Counted from the first letter of the stretch, positions 1-5,601 are shown. The stretch: DNA of 5,601 nt from Aequorivita sp. (GCA_002733915.1 NVXN01000015.1:9344-14944); one strand, 5' to 3'. Program-made: numbers and translations. Notes: generated by a model from the sequence alone, not told the origin.

Positions 1-1134
1 TTTTTGGTCATCGACGAGCCATTTAGTGCCAGCTTTTATAGGGCGATGGCGGTATTGGTCGCAGCAAGTCCCTGTGCATTGGCCATTTCAACACCAAGCG
101 CCGTATTGAGCGGTGTGGCACGGGCAGCACGGGGCGGTGTACTTATTAAAGGTGGGCGACCTCTGGAAGACTTGGGCGAATTGACCGCCCTTGCTTTTGA
201 CAAAACAGGCACGCTTACCGAAGGAAAGCCTAAACTTACCCAAGTTGTTCCACTTGGGGATATAGAAGAAAATGAACTTATAAAAATAGCCGTAGCTGTT
301 GAAAATTTGAGCGACCACCCTTTGGCAAAAGCCGTTGTAAGGGATGGAAAAGAACGTCTGGAAGGCACTTCAATACCCGATGCGACCGATTTGGAAGCTG
401 TTCTTGGAAAAGGTATCAAAGCTTCTTTGGGCAAGGATAAAATCTATATTGGAAACCTTGACTTGTACGAAGACCTCGATGAAGCAAAACCACCCGAAGA
501 AATATCGAATAAAGTAAAAGAACTTGAAGGTGGTGGAAATACCACAATGCTCATAAGAAGGAACAAAGAATATATCGGTATCATCGCCCTGATGGATACC
601 CCACGGGAAGCGGCCAAGGAAACACTGAAAAAATTAAAGGAAATCGGCATCAAACGGATGATAATGCTAACCGGGGATAATCAAAAGGTTGCCGATGCCG
701 TTGCTAAAGAAATTGGGTTGACCGATGCCTGGGGAAGCCTGTTGCCAGAGGAAAAGGTTGATGCCATTAAAAAATTAAAAGAACAGGAATCCAAAGTCGC
801 AATGGTAGGCGACGGTGTGAACGATGCCCCTGCAATGGCAAACAGCACCGTAGGAATCGCAATGGGTGCTGCGGGCAGTGATGTAGCATTGGAAACAGCT
901 GACATTGCCCTAATGGCCGATAAACTGGAAACCCTGCCCTTTGCCATAGGTTTGAGCAGGAAGGCAAAAACCATTATTAAGCAAAACCTTTGGGTAAGCC
1001 TCGGTATTGTGGCATTGCTCATACCATCGACCATTATGGGTTGGGCCAATATCGGTATTGCAGTGGTCATCCACGAAGGCTCAACGTTACTTGTGGTTTT
1101 TAATGCGTTAAGGCTTTTGGCTTATAAAAAATAA
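1..1134 (+). CDS. P1B-4-type heavy-metal-transporting ATPase (CoaT/CtpD-like), C-terminal part
   Basis: This is the C-terminal portion of a membrane ATPase that exports divalent transition metals using ATP. The frame is open from base 1, so the N-terminal helices and actuator domain lie upstream of the window; the TTG at 4 is an internal Leu codon, not a start. Counting that Leu as residue 1, the visible landmarks are the ion-binding helix motif SPC (22-24, bases 67-75), the phosphorylation motif DKTGT (66-70), the nucleotide-domain SDHP (103-106), TGDN (223-226), GDGVNDAP (269-276), and a C-terminal membrane pair with HEGST (357-361). In P1B ATPases, SPC instead of CPC together with HEG(G/S)T defines subgroup 4, for which Co, Zn, Fe, Ni or Cd have been reported as substrates. 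The exact metal cannot be read from sequence. No frameshift or missing catalytic residue is seen. A Fur-family gene follows after 36 bases, which suggests metal-responsive control and possible cotranscription. Confidence 0.95.
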   Translation, partial: FLVIDEPFSASFYRAMAVLVAASPCALAISTPSAVLSGVARAARGGVLIKGGRPLEDLGELTALAFDKTGTLTEGKPKLTQVVPLGDIEENELIKIAVAVENLSDHPLAKAVVRDGKERLEGTSIPDATDLEAVLGKGIKASLGKDKIYIGNLDLYEDLDEAKPPEEISNKVKELEGGGNTTMLIRRNKEYIGIIALMDTPREAAKETLKKLKEIGIKRMIMLTGDNQKVADAVAKEIGLTDAWGSLLPEEKVDAIKKLKEQESKVAMVGDGVNDAPAMANSTVGIAMGAAGSDVALETADIALMADKLETLPFAIGLSRKAKTIIKQNLWVSLGIVALLIPSTIMGWANIGIAVVIHEGSTLLVVFNALRLLAYKK

Positions 1135-1170
1135 ATTTAATAAAAAAGGGTTGCTTTTGAAAAGGTTAAA

Positions 1171-1605
1171 ATGACCAAAACGGAAAAGATACTATCATAT
1201 CACGGGATTCGACCTACTAAAATGAGGTCGAAGATATACAAGTTCCTAAAAAGGAAACAAAGTGCCGTGTCCTTTTCCGATTTGAAAAAGGCCTTTGTTC
1301 AAAAGAGCGAAACCAATAAAACAGCAAACAGAACGACCTTTTATCGCAATCTCAAGATTTTTGAGGATAAAGGGTTGATTCATCAGATTAATGATGGGGT
1401 CGGAGTGGCAAAATATGCGATTTCTGATGAAAACGCCAAAGGTAAATACGGTACAGATTTACATATGCACTTTCATTGTACCGATTGTAGGAAAACAATC
1501 TGTTTACCAAATAAAATATCGGAAGAGAGCTTGCCAGACGATTATGAAGTGAACGATGTGAACCTTGTATTGAAAGGAATATGTGAAAAATGCAGGAAAA
1601 AATAA
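1171..1605 (+). CDS. Fur-superfamily metal-responsive transcriptional regulator
   Basis: This is a 144-residue cytoplasmic DNA-binding regulator, the usual length for Fur/Zur/PerR proteins. The N-terminal winged helix runs from about residue 5 to 85 and includes a recognition-helix segment NRTTFYRNLKIFEDKGLIH (53-71), closely matching the family's 'R-T-T-x-Y-R-x-L' signature. The C-terminal dimerisation and metal domain has a His-rich stretch HMHFH (98-102) followed by C103 and C106, and a second pair C138/C141 at the end. These two CxxC pairs are the structural zinc site of the family, and D96, H98 and H100 are candidates for the sensory site. Whether it senses iron, zinc or peroxide cannot be decided. 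The ATG at 1171 is preceded by 'aaaagg', a weak purine-rich stretch, and places the helix start at the usual position. Its location just after a P1B-4 ATPase gene suggests that it regulates metal efflux, which is an inference; no clear Fur box was seen in the 36-base gap. Confidence 0.92.
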   Translation: MTKTEKILSYHGIRPTKMRSKIYKFLKRKQSAVSFSDLKKAFVQKSETNKTANRTTFYRNLKIFEDKGLIHQINDGVGVAKYAISDENAKGKYGTDLHMHFHCTDCRKTICLPNKISEESLPDDYEVNDVNLVLKGICEKCRKK

Positions 1606-1607
1606 CA

Positions 1608-1668
1608 GGTGGGAGTACTTGAACCTTGAACCTTTGCGCCCAATGGTCCAGTTCAGGTTTTTTCCACC
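1608..1668 (+). promoter_or_regulatory. Imperfect inverted repeat after the regulator gene: terminator or operator
   Basis: Starting 2 bases after the regulator's stop codon, GGTGG (1608-1612) can pair with CCACC (1664-1668). Inside it, AACCTTGAAC (1622-1631) pairs with GTTCAGGTT (1651-1659) with one bulged T. The right inner arm runs into T6 (1658-1663), as in a Rho-independent terminator. The left arm also contains a tandem direct repeat of TTGAACC (1619-1625 and 1626-1632). The element could end the regulator transcript, attenuate the permease gene that starts at 1686, or be a protein-binding site. The internal loop is asymmetric and the stem is interrupted, so the functional reading is uncertain. 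Confidence 0.4.
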
Positions 1669-1685
1669 CTCTTTAACTAAAAAAT

Positions 1686-3002
1686 ATGGCAGAACTAAAA
1701 AAATCTTTGGGTACGCTTCGACTTACCTTTTATGGCGTTGGCACGATTGTGGGTGCAGGAATCTATACCGTGATTGGTGCAGCTGCTGGACAAGCGGGCA
1801 CAGACCTTTGGTTGAGTTTTATTTTTGCAGCAATTGCGGCTAGTGTCTCTGCAATGTCCTATGCAGAGTTGTCCTCTACCTATCCCAATGCTGGTGCGGA
1901 ATTTATTTTTGTACGCAAGGCATTTCCAAAAATTGATATTCCGTCTTTTCTCACGGGTTGGACGATTGCGTTTCATAGTTCGGCCACCATTGCAGCCGTG
2001 TTACTTGCCTTTTCGGGGTATTTCAATACGTTTTTTAATATGCCCTCTCTTCTAATAAGTTATGGCATTTTATTGGTGTTGTCATTAATTAGTATTACAG
2101 GCATCACAAAATCGTCGACAGCAAATATTATTATGGTCAGCATTCAACTTTTGGGATTGTTATTATTGATAGTATTTGGACTTTTGGAAACTGGTCCACC
2201 CAAAGCAGAATTTTTTAAAATTGAATCGATTTCTGGAACTTTGGCGGCCACAGCTACACTGTTCTTTATCTATACTGGTTTTGAACATATGGCAGCTTTG
2301 GGTTCGGAAGTTAAGAACCCAGGGAAAACAATTCCCCGTGCATTTTTAATGACTATGGTAATAACTACAATAATTTATTTATTTATTGCTTTTACGGTTT
2401 TGAATATTGCAGACCCTTCCGCTTTGGCAAACGTGGATTCGCCACTTTCTCTTGCAGCTTCCAATCTCAACAATTGGTTGCCTGTGGTATTGGCTATCGC
2501 TGCACTTTTTGCTACGGCTAATGCTGCTTTTAGTGGTATCATATCCATAAGTAGGTTGCTTTTTGGAATGGCCAGTGTCGGAGAACTTCCAAAGTTTATG
2601 ACCAAAACCAATGCACAGAAAGTACCGTGGGTTACTACTATTGTAGTTATGGCAGCAGTTGCGGGATTTTTATTGTTGGGCGATATTAAGATTGTAGCAG
2701 GTATGTCTTCTTTAGGCGCTTTACTTGTTTTTGTTGCCGTAAATGTCGCACTTATCGTGCTTCGGTTTAAAGCACCAGAGCAAGAACGACCATTTAAAGT
2801 TCCTTTGGCTATAGGACGAGTGCCGATTTTACCCATTTTGGCGATACTTATAAGTCTATCATTGATAATCCAATTTAATTGGCAGGTTTATTCAGCGTTC
2901 GTAGGTGCTGTTATCGTGGGTATTGTGCTTGATTATTTTTTGGACAAAAAGTCAAAAGATGAAATAGACCCTGAAAAAGAAAAGGAACTTTTTAACCATT
3001 AA
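1686..3002 (+). CDS. APC-superfamily amino acid permease
   Basis: This is a 438-residue inner-membrane secondary transporter with about 12 hydrophobic segments, the normal size for the amino acid-polyamine-organocation family. TM1 carries the glycine-rich unwound substrate-site motif (G17, G19, G23, G25; GAGIY at 23-27). TM2 is followed by AELSSTYPNAGAEFIF (60-75), a family hallmark. TM6 ends in GFEHMAALGSEVKNPGKTIP (198-217), matching the conserved 'F-x-G-F-E ... E-x-x-N-P-x-x-x-I-P' pattern. The TM8 region has SRLLFGMASVGELPKFM (289-305), and RPFKVP (368-373) precedes TM11. The C-terminal tail is charged and short. The substrate cannot be predicted. The ATG at 1686 has no Shine-Dalgarno sequence, which is normal for Bacteroidota, and starts the protein just ahead of TM1. 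A small gene begins 9 bases after the stop, so it is very probably cotranscribed with the next two genes. No metal-binding residues stand out, so its link to the flanking metal genes is contextual only. Confidence 0.93.
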   Translation: MAELKKSLGTLRLTFYGVGTIVGAGIYTVIGAAAGQAGTDLWLSFIFAAIAASVSAMSYAELSSTYPNAGAEFIFVRKAFPKIDIPSFLTGWTIAFHSSATIAAVLLAFSGYFNTFFNMPSLLISYGILLVLSLISITGITKSSTANIIMVSIQLLGLLLLIVFGLLETGPPKAEFFKIESISGTLAATATLFFIYTGFEHMAALGSEVKNPGKTIPRAFLMTMVITTIIYLFIAFTVLNIADPSALANVDSPLSLAASNLNNWLPVVLAIAALFATANAAFSGIISISRLLFGMASVGELPKFMTKTNAQKVPWVTTIVVMAAVAGFLLLGDIKIVAGMSSLGALLVFVAVNVALIVLRFKAPEQERPFKVPLAIGRVPILPILAILISLSLIIQFNWQVYSAFVGAVIVGIVLDYFLDKKSKDEIDPEKEKELFNH

Positions 3003-3011
3003 AATGAAGCT

Positions 3012-3188
3012 ATGGACTGGATGTTTGAAGATTTTAAAACTGACCTAGATACCTTAAATCCTATTGTACGAGAAAAAGCCCTGTCCATAGCAAAAGAACT
3101 AATTGAAAAAAAAGATATTTCAGCAAAAGAAGCTTTATCAGAAGGCATCATAAGGGCGGAAGAATGGTTTTACGATTTAGAAGGATAA
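3012..3188 (+). CDS. Small acidic hypothetical protein, 58 residues
   Basis: This short open frame runs from an ATG at 3012 to TAA at 3186-3188. The translation begins MDWMFEDFKTDLDTLN and ends EEWFYDLEG. It is rich in Asp/Glu and Lys, has aromatic residues at both ends and a predicted helical middle (about 17-52), and has no signal peptide or membrane segment, so it should be cytoplasmic. I do not recognise the family. Support for it being real: it starts 9 bases after the permease stop, ends 23 bases before the SpoIIAA-like gene, and has the codon character of its neighbours. An ATG at 3004 in another frame stops after 14 codons and is not credible. M4 (3021) is an alternative start. By position it may be a partner or modulator of the permease or of the SpoIIAA-like protein; this is inference only. 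Confidence 0.75.
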   Translation: MDWMFEDFKTDLDTLNPIVREKALSIAKELIEKKDISAKEALSEGIIRAEEWFYDLEG

Positions 3189-3211
3189 TTATTAATTAAA
3201 AACTATATAAA

Positions 3212-3571
3212 ATGTTACAGATAATCGAATTAAAAGAAAAAAATATTGTTGCAACAAAAGCTTCGGGCAAATTGAGAAAAGAAGATATAGAAAAAATCCA
3301 TCCACTTATCCACGCCATACTGGACAAAGGAATGAAAGTCCGGTGGTATTTTGAGATGGTCAACTTTACAGGTTGGGATTTACCTGGTTTATGGGAAGAC
3401 CTAAAAATGGACACAGCCCACGCCACGGACTATGAAAAAATAGCAATGGTAGGAGATAAAAAATGGCAGAATTGGATAACCCAATTTATGAAGCCTTTTA
3501 CCAATGCCGATATTAAGTATTTCAATATAGACCAAAAGGAAGATGCCAAAAATTGGATTGAGAGCCAGTAA
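3212..3571 (+). CDS. SpoIIAA-like (STAS/SEC14-type) protein
   Basis: This is a 119-residue soluble protein of the SpoIIAA-like family, a single domain with an alternating beta-alpha STAS-like fold that is also compared with the lipid-binding SEC14/CRAL-TRIO fold. The recognisable pattern is: N-terminal strand IVATKASGKLRKEDIEKI (12-29), WYFEMVNFTGWDLPGLWED (45-63), IAMVGDKKWQNWITQFMKPF (77-96) and a C-terminal DAKNWI (111-116). The tryptophan-rich centre (W45, W55, W61, W85, W88) and the VGDKKW segment are typical of the family. The biochemical role is not established; STAS domains usually mediate regulatory protein contacts or small-ligand binding. No signal peptide or membrane helix is present. 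The ATG at 3212 follows an AT-rich 23-base gap with no Shine-Dalgarno sequence. Being in a tight run with the permease gene suggests that it may control or assist that transporter (inference). Confidence 0.88.
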   Translation: MLQIIELKEKNIVATKASGKLRKEDIEKIHPLIHAILDKGMKVRWYFEMVNFTGWDLPGLWEDLKMDTAHATDYEKIAMVGDKKWQNWITQFMKPFTNADIKYFNIDQKEDAKNWIESQ

Positions 3572-3595
3572 GCTTACTTCCGTAAAAGACAGACG

Positions 3596-3862
3596 ATGAA
3601 TAAAAAAAGCATTCTTATTACCATTTTAATTGGGTTTGCCATAGGTGTTTTTATCCTTCAACCTTTTGGGATAACAATTTTCACGTTTAGCAGCCAGAAT
3701 TACGAAATCAATTGGTGGCAATATTTAATAAATAATTTCATTGAAATTTTAAATATCAATGGGAATCAAATTTTTGAGAACACTCTGTTTGGCTTATTAG
3801 GTGCAAGTGTTGCGCTAATTTATTATTTCGGTAAACGAGAAAAGGATATAGATAACAAGTAG
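3596..3862 (+). CDS. Hypothetical small membrane protein, two predicted membrane segments
   Basis: This is an 88-residue protein of unrecognised family. A basic start (MNKK) leads into a hydrophobic segment at about 5-21. An extracytoplasmic-type loop rich in Asn and aromatics follows (NYEINWWQYLINNFIEILN at 35-53), then a second hydrophobic segment with small residues (LFGLLGASVALIYYF, 64-78), and a charged tail KREKDIDNK. The positive charges at both ends predict a hairpin with both termini in the cytoplasm. The ATG at 3596 is 24 bases after the previous stop; no Shine-Dalgarno sequence is visible. It lies at the end of the permease/SpoIIAA run and ahead of a terminator-like hairpin, so it is likely the last gene of that unit. 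The N-terminal segment could alternatively act as an uncleaved signal anchor. No cysteines or histidines occur, which argues against direct metal binding. Confidence 0.7.
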   Translation: MNKKSILITILIGFAIGVFILQPFGITIFTFSSQNYEINWWQYLINNFIEILNINGNQIFENTLFGLLGASVALIYYFGKREKDIDNK

Positions 3863-4021
3863 CGGTAAATCGTTATAGGAATGAGCGAAATTTTTTATTT
3901 AAATAAGTTAAGTGAAAACTTAATTAATAGCAGGCAGCTTTTATGATGCTTTTTAAAGCAAAATGATTAATAGTATTAAAAGCAAAAGTAGAAGCTGCTT
4001 TTTTAAATTATACAAGTAAAG
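3863..4021. other. 159-base AT-rich intergenic region, longest gap in the window
   Basis: This is the only sizeable gap. Its first 70 bases are AT-rich with no gene and no convincing flavobacterial promoter; no TTTG of the TAnnTTTG -7 element occurs anywhere in the gap. Its second part holds the hairpin described separately at 3934-4004. Transcription of the exported-protein gene must start here or read through from upstream. Confidence 0.6.
3934..4004 (+). terminator. Terminator-like hairpin with T6 tail
   Basis: GCAGCTT (3934-3940) pairs exactly with AAGCTGC (3992-3998), and the pairing extends inward through T3941-G3991 (wobble), T3942-A3990 and A3943-T3989. A second nested stem is possible between GCTTTT (3948-3953) and AAAAGC (3978-3983), so the structure is a long interrupted hairpin. 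T6 follows immediately (3999-4004). This fits a Rho-independent terminator for the genes upstream. The loop is long and AT-rich, which weakens it. It ends only 17 bases before the next start codon, so a regulatory role on the downstream gene is also possible. Confidence 0.55.
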
Positions 4022-4573
4022 ATGCGCATTATGAATATTAAACATTGTTTTTTAATATTCTTGTTGGTTAGTTATTATAAGGTAAATGCCCAAAAAGTTT
4101 ATACAACTGAAGAAGGTCATATTATGATGATGACTTTGGTTGATGATAAACCCATCAAGGCAGAAAGCCATAAATTGGCACTATATCTTGATTATGATTC
4201 CAAAGTGGTCAATGGTGTACTCGACCTTAAGACTTTATCAACATATAGCCCTAAAATCAATGCCCTTTTAGAACAGCGGGAAGACCCTTTAATACTTCGG
4301 TTTACTGGCACTATTCCATCACAGGATTTTTTATCAAAACGGCACGACCCTATCAACTTTAATTGGCTGATAGATGTTACTTATCAAGGGAAATCCTTTA
4401 AATCACAATTTAAAGCAACCATTACCCATATAGAACAAGGAGTAAGTATGTCCTGCCTGATAAGTGCAACCGGACAATTATTGGTTTCAAATACTGGTTT
4501 GGATTCCTTAATAGAGGGTATCGATGATACCATAGAGGTGCAGTTTGCCCAATTGGTGTTGAGATTGGAATGA
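4022..4573 (+). CDS. Exported protein, possibly YceI-like
   Basis: This 183-residue protein has a Sec signal peptide: basic start (MRIMNIKHC), hydrophobic core (about 10-19) and a probable cleavage site after NAQ (22-24), the usual form in flavobacteria. The mature part is about 160 residues and looks all-beta, with alternating strands such as KLALYLDYDSKVVNGVLDL, PLILRFTGTIPSQDF, NFNWLIDVTYQGKSFKSQF and a last strand IEVQFAQLVLRLE. The order of strand patterns, including 'l.f.G.i' followed by 'v...GK...', resembles YceI-family lipid-binding barrels, but I see no diagnostic motif, so that assignment is tentative. Expected location is the periplasm or the outside of the cell. A second ATG at 4031 (M4) is an alternative start. 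One Cys (C145) remains in the mature part, so there is no disulfide pair. The P1B ATPase gene starts 33 bases after the stop, suggesting cotranscription and perhaps a periplasmic role connected with exported metal (inference). Confidence 0.8.
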   Translation: MRIMNIKHCFLIFLLVSYYKVNAQKVYTTEEGHIMMMTLVDDKPIKAESHKLALYLDYDSKVVNGVLDLKTLSTYSPKINALLEQREDPLILRFTGTIPSQDFLSKRHDPINFNWLIDVTYQGKSFKSQFKATITHIEQGVSMSCLISATGQLLVSNTGLDSLIEGIDDTIEVQFAQLVLRLE

Positions 4574-4606
4574 CTGTGAATTTAAATAAAATTATAATTG
4601 ATATAA

Positions 4607-5601
4607 ATGAAAAAAAAGAAACTGAATTTAAGAGATTTAAATAAAACTTCATCCGATAATCACAAGCGCAATGATGGCCACAACCATAGCAGTCCGGAAA
4701 GTATAGGGAAATTTAAAATTTATGTACCAGCAATTTTCAGCTTTGTAATGCTGATTATTGGTATTGCGATGGATTATTTTGACGTAGCTTTTTTTAAAGA
4801 TTGGATACGTATTGTCTGGTATGCAGTCGCATATCTTCCAGTAGGTTTTCCTGTGATAAAGGAAGGTTGGAACAGCATCAAAAATGGCGATTTCTTTACC
4901 GAGTTTTTATTGATGTCCATCGCAACCATAGGTGCATTCGCCATTGGCGAATATCCCGAAGGTGTGGCAGTAATGTTGTTTTATGCGGTAGGCGAATTGT
5001 TCCAAAGTGCCGCCGTTAAAAGAGCCAAGAGAAGCATCAAGGCATTACTAGATGTAAGACCTAATGAAGCCTTGGTCTATAGGAACAACAATTATGTTTC
5101 TGTAAATCCCGAAATCGTTGCTATTGGCGAAAAAGTGCAAGTCCGTGTGGGCGAAAAAATTCCTTTGGATGGTATTTTATTGTCCGAAAAAGGCTCGTTC
5201 AATACCGCAGCATTAACGGGCGAAAGCAAACCTGACACCATTGCAAAAGGAGAAAAAGTATTTGCAGGAAGCATCAACCTTGATGGCGTTATTGAAATCG
5301 AAACCACCAAGGAATTTAAAGACAGTTCCATTGCCCGAATCCTTGATATGGTCCAGAATGCCACGGCTCGTAAATCAAAAACCGAATTGTTCATTAGAAA
5401 ATTTGCAAGAATCTATACACCTATTGTGGTATTCTTGGCGATTGGATTAACATTTTTGCCCTACTTTTTTGTGGATGATTATGTGTTTAACGATTGGTTA
5501 TATAGAGCATTGATATTCTTGGTAATTTCCTGTCCGTGTGCCTTGGTTATCTCTATTCCGTTGGGTTATTTTGGTGGATTGGGAGCAGCTTCAAAAAATG
5601 G
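4607..5601 (+). CDS. P1B-2-like heavy-metal ATPase (ZntA/CadA-like), N-terminal part
   Basis: This is the N-terminal 331 residues of a Zn/Cd/Pb-type exporting ATPase; the gene runs off the right edge. Residues 1-30 are basic and carry H19, H25 and H27, with no CxxC metal-binding domain. Membrane segments follow at about 38-56, 67-85, 95-110 and 114-130, then the actuator domain with ALTGES (202-207; TGE at 204-206), then helices around 270-290 and 300-320. The last carries the ion-binding motif SCPCALVIS (308-316; C309-P310-C311). CPC here, against SPC in the ATPase at the left edge, places it in a different selectivity class; Zn/Cd/Pb is favoured over Cu by overall resemblance to ZntA/CadA. 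The phosphorylation motif lies beyond the window. The start is well fixed: an in-frame TAA is directly upstream of the ATG at 4607 and no earlier start exists. No Shine-Dalgarno sequence is seen. It lies 33 bases after the exported-protein gene. Confidence 0.93.
   Translation, partial: MKKKKLNLRDLNKTSSDNHKRNDGHNHSSPESIGKFKIYVPAIFSFVMLIIGIAMDYFDVAFFKDWIRIVWYAVAYLPVGFPVIKEGWNSIKNGDFFTEFLLMSIATIGAFAIGEYPEGVAVMLFYAVGELFQSAAVKRAKRSIKALLDVRPNEALVYRNNNYVSVNPEIVAIGEKVQVRVGEKIPLDGILLSEKGSFNTAALTGESKPDTIAKGEKVFAGSINLDGVIEIETTKEFKDSSIARILDMVQNATARKSKTELFIRKFARIYTPIVVFLAIGLTFLPYFFVDDYVFNDWLYRALIFLVISCPCALVISIPLGYFGGLGAASKN

Noticed and set aside
4..6. TTG as the start codon of the left ATPase
   Set aside because: Coding continues in frame from base 1, and a start here would remove the actuator domain and the first membrane helices; the gene is cut by the window edge.
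36..434. Antisense open frame of 132 codons opposite the left ATPase
   Set aside because: It lies entirely opposite a strongly conserved P1B ATPase coding region and its product is low-complexity Ser/Pro/Ala-rich with no recognisable domain.
681..1070. Antisense open frame of 129 codons
   Set aside because: Shadow of the ATPase P-domain and C-terminal helices; no family resemblance.
1135..1170. Promoter or Fur box upstream of the regulator gene
   Set aside because: The 36-base gap is AT-rich with TTG and TTTG triplets, but without the spacing of a flavobacterial promoter and without a palindrome.
1583..1843. Forward frame of 86 codons bridging the regulator end and the permease start
   Set aside because: It overlaps two well-supported genes in another frame, and its translation has no domain character.
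2375..2836. Antisense open frame of 153 codons
   Set aside because: Shadow of the permease; Ala/Thr-rich translation reflects reverse reading of hydrophobic codons.
3948..3959. Short hairpin GCTTTTTAAAGC as an independent terminator
   Set aside because: A five-pair stem with a two-base loop is not stable; it is better read as part of the longer hairpin at 3934-4004.
4801..5019. Forward frame of 72 codons inside the right ATPase
   Set aside because: Out of frame with clear ATPase membrane segments; Cys/Arg-rich translation is typical of a shifted frame.

Overview
This window looks like an accessory heavy-metal-resistance segment from a member of the Bacteroidota, most likely a marine or environmental flavobacterium. 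The evidence is AT-rich intergenic DNA, starts that almost all lack a Shine-Dalgarno sequence, and protein sequences with a Flavobacteriia character. All genes are on the + strand and tightly packed; the longest gap is 159 bases (3863-4021). No tRNA, rRNA, insertion sequence, integrase or CRISPR array was seen.

Layout: (1) 1-1134 is the C-terminal part of a P1B-type metal ATPase with an SPC motif in the ion-binding helix and a HEGST motif in the last helix, the signature of the P1B-4 (CoaT/CtpD-like; Co/Zn/Fe/Ni) subgroup. (2) 1171-1605 is a complete Fur-superfamily metalloregulator. (3) 1608-1668 is an imperfect hairpin or operator-like repeat between the regulator and the next gene. (4) 1686-3571 is a compact three-gene cassette: an APC-superfamily permease, a 58-residue acidic protein, and a SpoIIAA-like (STAS/SEC14-type) protein. 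(5) 3596-3862 encodes an unrecognised 88-residue protein with two membrane segments. (6) 3934-4004 is a terminator-like hairpin ending in T6. (7) 4022-4573 encodes an exported protein of possible YceI-like type. (8) 4607-5601 is the N-terminal half of a second, different P1B ATPase, with a CPC motif (ZntA/CadA-like, Zn/Cd/Pb) and a His-bearing N terminus in place of a CxxC metal-binding domain.

How they may work together (inference): the two ATPases of different selectivity classes would export transition metals from the cytoplasm. The Fur-like protein could sense metal and control the region. The exported protein next to the second ATPase could act on the periplasmic side. The role of the permease, small acidic protein and SpoIIAA-like protein in a metal locus is not obvious, and this cassette is the most interesting part of the window. 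Both ATPases are cut by the window edges, not visibly broken.
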